Source: Opitutaceae bacterium UBA4094 (GTDB lineage Bacteria > Verrucomicrobiota > Verrucomicrobiia > Opitutales > Opitutaceae). From it: 7,302 nt of DNA. Below the pieces are notes generated by a model. It saw only the letters and a list, made by a program, of their open reading frames with translations, had not been told where the DNA came from and searched no databases. The stretch's first letter is position 1; each line of letters opens with the position of its first letter. The stretch lies in contig DFYA01000284.1 of the NCBI GenBank assembly GCA_002382525.1, forward strand, positions 1 through 7,302, read 5' to 3'. Of this stretch, positions 1-6,644 are shown piece after piece. A program made the translations under genes and the position numbers.

Positions 1-453
1 CAATTCACCGAGGAAAACTTCCTCCGCTGGGACAGCCTCGGAGAGTTCTTCGCCCTCGCCGCCAGCTACGAACACCTTGGCCAAACCCAGAACAACCCCA
101 AGGCCAAAGTCCTCGCCGAGACCCTCGACGAAGCCAACGGCAAGTTCCTGGAAAACGACAAGAGCCCCGCCCGCAAAGTCGGCGCCGGCATCGACAACCG
201 CGGGTCCCACTTCTACCTCGCCCTCTACTGGGCCCAAGCCCTCGCCGCTCAGACCAAGGACGCCGACCTCAAACGCGCCTTCACCCCGCTCGCCGAAAAG
301 CTCACCGCCCAAGAAAAGCAAATCGTGAGCGAGCTCATCGCCGTCCAAGGTAAACCCACCGACATCGGCGGCTACTACCAGCCCGACAACGCGAAGGCTT
401 CCGCTGCCCTCCGCCCCAGCGCGACCCTCAACGCCGCCCTCGCGACGCTGTAA
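1..453 (+). CDS. icd: NADP-dependent isocitrate dehydrogenase, monomeric type (3' end)
   Basis: This is the C-terminal 150 residues of a monomeric isocitrate dehydrogenase; the start lies outside the window. The enzyme oxidatively decarboxylates isocitrate to 2-oxoglutarate in the TCA cycle, in the cytoplasm, and makes NADPH. It is recognised from family blocks: LRWDSLGEFFALA near the fragment start, KSPARKVGAGIDNRGSHFYL followed by ALYWAQALAAQ in the middle, and the ending VQGKPTDIGGYYQPDNAK, then LRPSATLNAAL. The whole family is about 740 residues and forms one large two-domain chain, unlike the roughly 420-residue homodimeric enzyme. The Arg residues in these blocks lie in the C-terminal part that in characterised members helps bind the NADP 2'-phosphate; I give this from memory. 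Codons are strongly C-ending and all four Ile codons are ATC, which marks the gene as native chromosome. It ends cleanly with TAA at 451-453, so the block that follows does not interrupt it. Confidence 0.96.
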   Translation, partial: QFTEENFLRWDSLGEFFALAASYEHLGQTQNNPKAKVLAETLDEANGKFLENDKSPARKVGAGIDNRGSHFYLALYWAQALAAQTKDADLKRAFTPLAEKLTAQEKQIVSELIAVQGKPTDIGGYYQPDNAKASAALRPSATLNAALATL

Positions 454-459
454 GCCCAC

Positions 460-486
460 GAAAGATCAAGCATAAACCCATCTTTC
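460..486 (+). other. Small inverted repeat after icd
   Basis: A perfect 7-base inverted repeat, GAAAGAT at 460-466 and ATCTTTC at 480-486, with a 13-base spacer. It lies between the icd stop and the ATPase start. The stem is AU-rich and has no following T-run, so it is a weak terminator at best. It could be a minor stem-loop in a transcript reading through from icd, or chance. I see no convincing promoter and no good Shine-Dalgarno sequence in these 48 bases. Confidence 0.3.
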
Positions 487-501
487 CTAAGATATGGCAC
501 A

Positions 502-1677
502 ATGGCTGACATCCAGATAACGAGAGATACTGGCCCGGCCGAGATCGAAACCTTTCTAGCAAGCGGACGGTTGGCCAAGGAGTGCGTAAAAATTCCAAAC
601 AGCCTAACCAACAGTGGTGCATTAGGTGTGTCGCTGGCTGTTACACAGCTGCTCCTAACTTGGGCCCGCCGCAATGAGGACCCTGTTCTTCGAACGAATC
701 TCAACGCTGGCGACGACGAAGAATACAAAGCCTTTACCGGGGGTGCGCATGGGCTAGCTGCTGCATTTTTTGCAGACAGGGCCGAAGCCACCGATGGAAG
801 CGATATTCGTCGCCCGCTATTGGAATCGGCTCGGGAGAGAATCCGTGCAATGCACGAGTCCAACCTTTCGAACACAGCGCGCGGCTCGATAATTGAGTTC
901 ATTTTAGTTCAAGGAGCCAAGGCCGAGTTCCACGGAGCCCTCTATTCCAAAGCGCCCTCCGCTGCGGAACTGTTGGACCGCGAGAAGCACGGCCATCTAG
1001 TCCAGAGTCCGACTGCGATGAACGCTCTGCTGTCAAGTTGTGCAAAATCGCTCTCGTTGGAAAGTAAGTTGAAGGGTTTGCTCGAACAGAGAAACGCGCC
1101 ACTGGGACAGCTTCTTCACGAGTCATTTCGTAACACTGCCGAGCACGCCTATTATCCGGCGAATGGCGGGCGATTCCTGCCAAATTTTAGGTGTGTCCGC
1201 ATCGGCATGCCATACCTAAACCGGGAGCATGTCTCGCGCATTTCCGTAAGCAGCCCTGAATCAGGCGCGATCGCTTCTACTTACTTCCATCGAATCGCCG
1301 GAAAACAAAGCGACGAGCAAAGATCTAGGATCATGTTTTTCGAGATTTCGGTCTTAGATTCAGGAGCGGGCTTCGCATCGACTATTTCTCAAGCGAACAC
1401 CGATGCGCGTCGGTCAGACAGGGACGCTGTAATCCAATGCTTCGGTAAGCACAGCAGCGCAAAGCCTAGTCGTAATTCTGGATTGGGCCTCAATCGGATA
1501 TTGAAGGAGGTTCATGCTTTGGACGGCTTCCTGCGCGTCCGCACAAACACCGTCGAGGCTTTCTATGCGCCGGTGGATGGGTTGCGACCAGACTCCTCGC
1601 CGGAAATGTATGTGCATGGTGGTCTCAGCCCCGTAGAAGGCACGCTTTTGACTGTGGTCCTCCCCGTGGGATACTGA
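502..1677 (+). CDS. GHKL (HATPase-like) ATP-binding protein without a visible phosphoacceptor domain
   Basis: A 391-residue soluble protein with a C-terminal GHKL ATPase fold. The N box is at about 204-217 (HESFRNTAEHA; Glu207, Asn211, His215), the G1 box is DSGAG at 286-290, and the G2 box is GLGL at 327-330. The terminal beta-strand is GTLLTVVLP at 380-388. The segment between the N box and G1 is about 75 residues, longer than in ordinary histidine kinases, so it probably holds an insertion. The N-terminal 200 residues have no HisKA H-box and match no domain I can name; a block around 30-57 (PNSLTNSGALG, then QLLLTWAR) looks conserved. No signal peptide or membrane helix is seen. ATG 502 is the only in-frame start after the icd stop, and its ribosome-binding site is weak. 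The gene ends one base before the PRTase gene, so the two are probably translationally coupled. It likely binds and hydrolyses ATP as a switch; kinase activity is not supported. Confidence 0.88.
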   Translation: MADIQITRDTGPAEIETFLASGRLAKECVKIPNSLTNSGALGVSLAVTQLLLTWARRNEDPVLRTNLNAGDDEEYKAFTGGAHGLAAAFFADRAEATDGSDIRRPLLESARERIRAMHESNLSNTARGSIIEFILVQGAKAEFHGALYSKAPSAAELLDREKHGHLVQSPTAMNALLSSCAKSLSLESKLKGLLEQRNAPLGQLLHESFRNTAEHAYYPANGGRFLPNFRCVRIGMPYLNREHVSRISVSSPESGAIASTYFHRIAGKQSDEQRSRIMFFEISVLDSGAGFASTISQANTDARRSDRDAVIQCFGKHSSAKPSRNSGLGLNRILKEVHALDGFLRVRTNTVEAFYAPVDGLRPDSSPEMYVHGGLSPVEGTLLTVVLPVGY

Positions 1678-1678
1678 C

Positions 1679-3889
1679 ATGAGCTTCCACTCTTTTTGGC
1701 TTGAGCGGAAATGGGCGGATCGTGAAGAGACGACCGCAGTGCTCTACTATTTTAGAAACGGACCGTTCGCCGGCAACCTTAACGAAACGATCGACAAGCA
1801 CTTTAACCGGCGACTCCCACCAAGCCGGCTGCTCATCGTGGTGCCGCTCTATGCGATAGAGAAGATTAAAGGGGCGTGGGAGGGGCTCGACGAACACTCC
1901 ATCTCGCGGCTTGGGTCCACCTCCAACGTTGCACTGCTGGTCTATGGCTGCGACGGGAAACTTCATTCAACGACTCACCTTAAAGGTAATGCAGCCGGTA
2001 AGTGGCCGCCGTCCGATGCCGAGTTGCTGAGCATTACGAAAGAAGGAGTTGGGCAATTGGTCGAGGACTCCAAAACGATCCTTCACGCACCCGAAGGCTA
2101 CCATTTCCGAAAACCCTCGGATCACCTCAATACAACTTTTGTCCGCGCGGGGAACATGTTCAAGGAGCCAGCTTCACTGGCATTGATCCATCACCTCCTT
2201 CGCCGTGTCGTGCCCGTCGGAACAAAGCATCTCTACGTCGACAGCGTGACTATTCTGCCTGTCGCACTCCATTTCCGTGAGGAGTGTGCCCATTTTAAAA
2301 ATCACTGCGGGATTGGTTCCGACGTCTGCTCGGCGATCTATGAAGAGCCTACCATCTCTAATTTTCACTCCTACAGCATTGATCCAAACCTTCGGTTTGC
2401 GGGGCATCACGACTATTTCGTTCTGATCTCAGCTACGTCGTCCGGGAGTTTACGTGAGAGCTTAGCAAGCAAGCATGGGGCTTCCTTGGACCGCATTTTT
2501 CACCTCCTCGCTATCTCGCCGAAGAAGAACCTCGAAAAGTGCTCGCTCTATTTCGAAGACCAAGAAGACCTATCGAAAATCTCCCCACAGTCGCTCAAGC
2601 AGATCAGCATTCCCAGTGAAGAGTTCGTCGCTTCGCACGGCGAAGCGAGAGCTGTAAAAATTTCGAAGGCGCATGTTTCCGCCAAGGACAAAACCTTTCT
2701 GGCGGATCCAGACCTACAGCAGCACCTAGAGCTAAGGCTCGGTGCAAAATACAACTCGGGAACTGCTCCGTTTGGATTTTCAGCCCATGCAAACGGCTTC
2801 ACCAAGAATTTCCGATCATGGCTACGCGATGAGCTCGCGTTGGGCATCCCGAACAATGTGAGCTACATCGTATCAGGCGAGGGCGCACGGTCACATGCAT
2901 TGGGACAATATGCAGCAAGTTACCTTAGACAAAAGCTTCGCACCCCGGTAGGTCACGCTCCACTTGCGAAGCTCATTAAGGGAAAAAAACTCACTGATGT
3001 CGGACGGAGCACGATATTGATTGTCTGCGATGAAGAAAGCACAGGTGATCAGCTGCTCACGGCGAGCCGCGTCCTGCGAGAATACAGGGATGCGAATCGA
3101 CATTATTTAGTGGGATGGGCGTTCCCGGAAACCCGAGCTTTACACAACCGGGTAATCGCGAACATTCGGCTGTCTCCTCGTGAAGACCGAAAATATGGAT
3201 GGTCAATCTTTCATGCGACAGTTATCGGGCAGGCCGGTTTGCATTCGTCGTGGAAAGACGAAATAGATATTCTCACAAAGCATAGCGTTCGATCGGCCAA
3301 GCTATCAAATTCTTCGCTCAAAAGGGCTCTACAAAAGCGAGTGTCTGTGCTCGGCCAAGCACAGCTACAGAACCATTATCTTTTCCTGCCAAAGTTCGAC
3401 GGGAAAACTCTCGAACTTCAGCACAATTCAATTTTTTTAGAAACGGCCAAGCTTAGCCATATAGCAGTCTATTTGGCCGTAGCCGGCGCATTGCAGCGTG
3501 CTCGGGAAGGAAAGAACGGCACTGTGACCCTCGCTCCCGAGGAATGCTTCGATAGTAATCCATTCATCGACACCGTCTTGGATCCTGACATGTTTTCTCG
3601 ATTCAATGATGGCGTATTTCAAGCGGCATTCCTGCGGGCTTCGGCGTCCGACGAACTAAACTTTTCTCGAAGTCACAATTTCAGCCGCCACATGGCGGGA
3701 ATCATCAAGTCGGCACTCGTGAACCGCCGTGGACCAAATGGGGAAGCCGCTCTCGAGTTCATGTTCGCTCTCTGCTCAAACAGGCTACGCCTCGAACAAT
3801 CCGATCGCACGGATTTGGAGCGGTTTATAGAATCTGAAACGGAGCTTAGCGAAGTATGGAGGCTCTTCCATCAATCCCCGCCCTTCTAA
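1679..3889 (+). CDS. Tandem phosphoribosyltransferase-like protein
   Basis: A 736-residue soluble protein, with ATG one base after the ATPase stop codon. Two regions resemble type I PRTases. The second (about 390-485) is the clearer: strand-loop VSYIVSGEGARSHALGQY, then the PRPP-binding loop ILIVCDEESTGDQLL at 446-460, with the acidic pair Asp451-Glu452 and the Thr-Gly turn. The first (about 138-282) resembles an orotate PRTase: YHFRKPSDHLNTTFVRAGN at 141-159 recalls the opening block of that family, LYVDSVTILPVALHF follows, and VLISATSSGSLRESL at 248-262 sits where the PRPP loop should be but lacks the acidic pair. The N-terminal 130 and C-terminal 250 residues are unassigned. A PRTase transfers or exchanges ribose-5-phosphate between PRPP and a base; the substrate cannot be read here. 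PRTase genes occur in Ter-linked stress operons proposed to make a nucleoside-like metabolite, which is a loose precedent. The translated boundaries are secure; the catalytic role is inferred. Confidence 0.82.
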   Translation: MSFHSFWLERKWADREETTAVLYYFRNGPFAGNLNETIDKHFNRRLPPSRLLIVVPLYAIEKIKGAWEGLDEHSISRLGSTSNVALLVYGCDGKLHSTTHLKGNAAGKWPPSDAELLSITKEGVGQLVEDSKTILHAPEGYHFRKPSDHLNTTFVRAGNMFKEPASLALIHHLLRRVVPVGTKHLYVDSVTILPVALHFREECAHFKNHCGIGSDVCSAIYEEPTISNFHSYSIDPNLRFAGHHDYFVLISATSSGSLRESLASKHGASLDRIFHLLAISPKKNLEKCSLYFEDQEDLSKISPQSLKQISIPSEEFVASHGEARAVKISKAHVSAKDKTFLADPDLQQHLELRLGAKYNSGTAPFGFSAHANGFTKNFRSWLRDELALGIPNNVSYIVSGEGARSHALGQYAASYLRQKLRTPVGHAPLAKLIKGKKLTDVGRSTILIVCDEESTGDQLLTASRVLREYRDANRHYLVGWAFPETRALHNRVIANIRLSPREDRKYGWSIFHATVIGQAGLHSSWKDEIDILTKHSVRSAKLSNSSLKRALQKRVSVLGQAQLQNHYLFLPKFDGKTLELQHNSIFLETAKLSHIAVYLAVAGALQRAREGKNGTVTLAPEECFDSNPFIDTVLDPDMFSRFNDGVFQAAFLRASASDELNFSRSHNFSRHMAGIIKSALVNRRGPNGEAALEFMFALCSNRLRLEQSDRTDLERFIESETELSEVWRLFHQSPPF

Positions 3890-3921
3890 AGGGTCGAACC
3901 GCGAGTCGAGCCGTGAGGTCG

Positions 3922-3948
3922 AATCCGAATATAGCTGTATCGCGGATT
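3922..3948 (+). other. Small hairpin after the PRTase gene
   Basis: AATCCG at 3922-3927 pairs with CGGATT at 3943-3948. An inner short stem (ATAT 3929-3932 with GTAT 3937-3940, including one G-U pair) closes an AGCT loop. It starts 33 bases after the PRTase stop. There is no T-run behind it, so it does not look like a normal intrinsic terminator. It may stabilise the 3' end of the ATPase/PRTase message or be chance. Confidence 0.25.
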
Positions 3949-4031
3949 GAGCCGAGCCGCCTTCTCCCCCAACGCCTGTTCGGTGTGTTCCGGGGTCAAC
4001 CCTCCGCAGCCTGCATATCTGGGACAAGCCA

Positions 4032-4116
4032 AGGGGGACAATGCGCTTTTGTTGGTTTTTGGTCTGCCCAGAATGAGAATACAACGAATCAACTGACAAA
4101 AACCGCGTTGCCCCCT
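4032..4116 (+). terminator. Long imperfect hairpin between the PRTase and SIR2-kinase genes (terminator or RNA element)
   Basis: Bases 4032-4053 pair with 4095-4116. AGGGGG (4032-4037) pairs with CCCCCT (4111-4116), CAATGCG (4039-4045) with CGCGTTG (4104-4110) including one G-U, TTTT (4047-4050) with AAAA (4099-4102), and GTT with GAC at the top. That is about 20 pairs with bulged A4038 and A4098 and one C-C mismatch; the loop is 41 bases. A short T-run follows (CTTTTC, 4117-4122). It lies 53 bases before the SIR2-kinase ATG. The structure could end the ATPase/PRTase transcript, act as an attenuator or leader of the next gene, or be the remnant of a small mobile repeat. The structure is read directly; the function is inferred. 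Nothing else convincing was found in the 280-base gap. Confidence 0.5.
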
Positions 4117-4169
4117 CTTTTCGCTCTCCCCCTCTCGAAGCCCATGAGACAAGACCACCGTTATCTAAC

Positions 4170-6449
4170 ATGAGACAGAAGCCAACATTTCCTCAGCAAC
4201 TGGTAGACGCAATCGCCCGTGGAAATGCAATTGTAGTAGTGGGAGCAGGGGCTTCGGTCGCCCACGGACTGCCCACGTGGGCCGAACTGCTCAAGCTACT
4301 CATACTGGAATGCAAAAAACAGACGCCTAACTTCGAAGATGAGGACGAGCTTTTACGGCTACTAAAGGGTGGCCATCTTATCGATGTCGCGGACGCATGC
4401 AAAAAGGCATTAAACGAAAGCGCATATCGTGACTTCATACAAAAAACCTTCCGCCCTGCTAACCGCAAACGATCTCAGTTACACAAAGCAATTCTAGACA
4501 TTCCGTTTTCTGCCGCAATCACCACAAACTATGACACTCTGCTTGAGCGAGAGCACCAGTCAATTTATAGTCAATCCGAAGGTGTGCCCATCTACACCCA
4601 TAGGAATACGGCCCATCTAGCACAATTAACCGCCTCAAGAAGCTTTTATATACTCAAGATCCATGGCCACGTAGATGATATCGAGTCAGTAATCTTATCA
4701 AGAGGAGACTATCATCGTCTAATACACAACAATCCAGCCTTCAAATCGACCATTTCAAATATTATAGGATCCAAGACGCTAGTGTTCATTGGCTACAGCC
4801 TTAACGATCCAGACCTCAATCTCCTACTTAGTGAACACGTCACTATGTTTCGCGGTTTCTCAAGTAGGCATTTCGCATTTCTTGCGAAGCCGGGCAAGGT
4901 GCTCTCGTCCAGCCTCGCCGACAACTTCAACATCACCGCGATCTCATATGACCCGGCCGACAATCACGCCGCACTTAAAAGAATACTAAAGGATCTTTTG
5001 TCCGCCGTGCTAAATGCGCAGGATTCGCTGGACATAGAAGACATTAGAAATCGATCAGCCAAAGTCCCCGCCATGCAGAAGGTCCGCGAGATCATGCGCT
5101 ACGAAAGCCGAATCTGCACCTACCTCAACACACATATCGAACTTGAACGCGCTCGATTCCTGCAACTGCAGTCACACACGGCAAGCTTTACAACCGGCGA
5201 GAAGGATCTAATTTCAAAAAGCATCGAATTCGGAGAGACTCAAAAACGGGAGATGGCCGCGTTACAAGCGGAGTTATCACGAAGCCATAGAATGGAAGCC
5301 ATTGGAACCCTCGCGGGAGGCATAGCGCACGATTTCAGAAACATTCTCACTGTCATCACGGCGAACAACGAGCTCTCCATCGCATCTAGCGGCGTTCCAA
5401 CTCACGTCATATCCAATCTCAAGCAAATACGAATCGCCTCCGAAAGAGCGCAGGCCCTCATACGGCAAATACTGGCGTTTTCTCGTGGCGGTGAAACCGA
5501 GAAGAAGTCTTTCGACATCGTAGACGCTATATCAGAATCCGTCGCGTTCCTGAGGTCGACGATTCCCGCATCCGCTATAATCAAATGGGCGCCCCCACTC
5601 CAAAGCTTTACTATAAATGCCGATCGAAGCCAAATTCAACAGGTTATTCTGAATTTGGGCATTAACGCCGCTCAGTCCCTTAAAGATGCAACAGGAGAGA
5701 TCGTAGTCGCTGTAAATAGTTTAGAAAAAAGCGCCTCAGGCATTGAGCGCATTGCGAAACTGCCTCCAGGTCGGTATGTTTGCATGACAATTAAAGACAG
5801 CGGGTGCGGCATTTCCCCCCAAGATATTCTCCGCATATTCGACCCGTTTTTCACAACCAAAGCAGCCGGAACAGGACTAGGCCTTTCTGTTGTTCATGGA
5901 GTAGTGGAATCCCACGGCGGTTCAATAGAGGTTTTCAGCAAATTAGGTGCGGGCACAACATTTGAAGTTATACTGCCGAGTTACGTTGGATCCCTTCCGA
6001 AGCCTCAAAACCCGCCAAGGACCGAAAGCGCGGCCACCAGTAAGGTAATTGCATTAATAGACGACGAACCATCAATCCTTTCAGTAACATCTCTCGTCCT
6101 TAAGTCGTCTGGACACAAGGTCATCGAATTCGAGGACGCTGAAGCAGCCGTCCGTTACATCCTCGATAAGAATACTCGTTTAGACTTAATCATTACGGAT
6201 CAGGTAATGCCTAAATTCAGCGGACTAGACATCGCAAAATCGGTAAGAAAAGCGCGCCTCGGCATCCCGGTAATAATATGTTCCGGTTACTCATTAGATA
6301 TAGACAAGACCAAGCGCGCTGGAGCTTTTGCTATAATAGAAAAGCCCTTCCGCCCAGTAGAGTTTATGGCCGTCGTTAATTCCGCATTAGCCCCAAAATT
6401 TTCAAAGCGACGACCGGTCCCCCTAAGGGGTCGGGCCGAAAAACGTTAA
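4170..6449 (+). CDS. SIR2-like domain fused to a hybrid histidine kinase (SIR2-HisKA-HATPase-REC)
   Basis: A 759-residue soluble fusion. Residues 13-280 are SIR2-like: VVVGAGASVAHGLPTW at 22-37, TTNYD at 118-122 (Asn120), KIHGH at 163-167 (His165) and GYSLNDPDL at 208-216. Asn and His at these places are catalytic in NADase members such as ThsA. Residues 280-370 form a linker ending in a charged, probably coiled-coil helix. HisKA follows with GGIAHDFRNIL and phosphoacceptor His387. The HATPase has the N box LNLGINAAQSL (Asn499), G1 DSGCG at 543-547, F box FDPFFTTK at 557-564 and G2 GTGLGLS at 567-573. The receiver (624-742) has Asp631/Asp632, phosphoacceptor Asp677 in TDQVMP, Ser705 and Lys725 in EKPF. 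All three modules keep their key residues. No PAS, membrane helix or HPt is seen. ATG 4170 is the first in-frame start after an upstream stop at 4074; its ribosome-binding site is poor. Over twenty ATA codons mark it as foreign to its flanks. Inference: phosphorelay gates NAD+ cleavage or sensing. Confidence 0.95.
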   Translation: MRQKPTFPQQLVDAIARGNAIVVVGAGASVAHGLPTWAELLKLLILECKKQTPNFEDEDELLRLLKGGHLIDVADACKKALNESAYRDFIQKTFRPANRKRSQLHKAILDIPFSAAITTNYDTLLEREHQSIYSQSEGVPIYTHRNTAHLAQLTASRSFYILKIHGHVDDIESVILSRGDYHRLIHNNPAFKSTISNIIGSKTLVFIGYSLNDPDLNLLLSEHVTMFRGFSSRHFAFLAKPGKVLSSSLADNFNITAISYDPADNHAALKRILKDLLSAVLNAQDSLDIEDIRNRSAKVPAMQKVREIMRYESRICTYLNTHIELERARFLQLQSHTASFTTGEKDLISKSIEFGETQKREMAALQAELSRSHRMEAIGTLAGGIAHDFRNILTVITANNELSIASSGVPTHVISNLKQIRIASERAQALIRQILAFSRGGETEKKSFDIVDAISESVAFLRSTIPASAIIKWAPPLQSFTINADRSQIQQVILNLGINAAQSLKDATGEIVVAVNSLEKSASGIERIAKLPPGRYVCMTIKDSGCGISPQDILRIFDPFFTTKAAGTGLGLSVVHGVVESHGGSIEVFSKLGAGTTFEVILPSYVGSLPKPQNPPRTESAATSKVIALIDDEPSILSVTSLVLKSSGHKVIEFEDAEAAVRYILDKNTRLDLIITDQVMPKFSGLDIAKSVRKARLGIPVIICSGYSLDIDKTKRAGAFAIIEKPFRPVEFMAVVNSALAPKFSKRRPVPLRGRAEKR

Positions 6450-6453
6450 TCCA

Positions 6454-6519
6454 GGCTACTGACGGATGAGCCGATGGGGTCAGGCCGCTAGATGCTACTT
6501 TTTAAGGCCGGCCGTTTTT
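6454..6519 (+). terminator. Candidate terminator region after the SIR2-kinase gene
   Basis: A hairpin begins four bases after the stop codon: GGC (6454-6456) and CTGAC (6459-6463) pair with GTCAG (6479-6483) and GCC (6484-6486), with TA bulged. T-runs follow at 6499-6503 and again at 6515-6519, the second directly after the GC-rich palindrome GGCCGGCC (6507-6514). Neither stem is a textbook terminator because the first T-run is 12 bases from its stem and the palindrome has no loop. The region is also where base composition returns to the native high-GC style. The rest of the 195 bases before the next gene shows no gene. Confidence 0.3.
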
Positions 6520-6610
6520 CTCTGGCCCGTTGCTCCCATGGCGAGAAAACACCGAGATCAAGCCACCCCCGTTCGCAGCGGCCAAAAAGCCCTCTGAGAA
6601 CGAGCTTGCT

Positions 6611-6620
6611 GGTTGCAACC
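6611..6620. promoter_or_regulatory. Perfect 10-base palindrome upstream of the secreted-protein gene
   Basis: GGTTGCAACC is its own reverse complement and lies 24 bases upstream of the ATG at 6645, where an operator could act. The symmetry does not extend to the flanking bases. I cannot assign a regulator, and a 10-base palindrome can arise by chance. Confidence 0.22.
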
Positions 6621-6644
6621 TGTTGCCGAAAGCATCCCTCCACC

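Noticed and set aside
77..328. 83-codon open frame on the + strand, rich in Pro, Ser, Thr and Lys
   Set aside because: It lies wholly inside icd in another frame; its composition is a by-product of C-ending codons.
375..902. 175-codon minus-strand frame spanning the icd end and the ATPase start
   Set aside because: It is antisense to two well-supported genes of different base composition and has no recognisable domain.
4052..4080. Possible sigma-70 promoter TTGGTT, 17 bases, GAGAAT
   Set aside because: Only three and four of six bases match, and it sits within the loop and arm of the long hairpin; too weak to claim.
3785..4171. Minus-strand open frames (128 and 90 codons) across the 3890-4169 gap
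   Set aside because: Two frames are open over the same bases, neither shows family-like motifs, and both overlap neighbouring genes; a chance effect in GC-rich DNA.
3856..4173. 105-codon + frame that overlaps the SIR2-kinase start by ATGA
   Set aside because: The overlap looks like coupling, but the frame starts inside the PRTase gene, has no domain-like pattern and runs through the long hairpin. I judge it non-coding.
454..6500. Direct or inverted repeats marking the ends of the accessory block
   Set aside because: I compared both junctions by eye and found no shared sequence long enough to be meaningful.
6492..6644. Upstream start for the secreted protein
   Set aside because: It would add 51 basic, low-complexity residues in front of a clear signal peptide.
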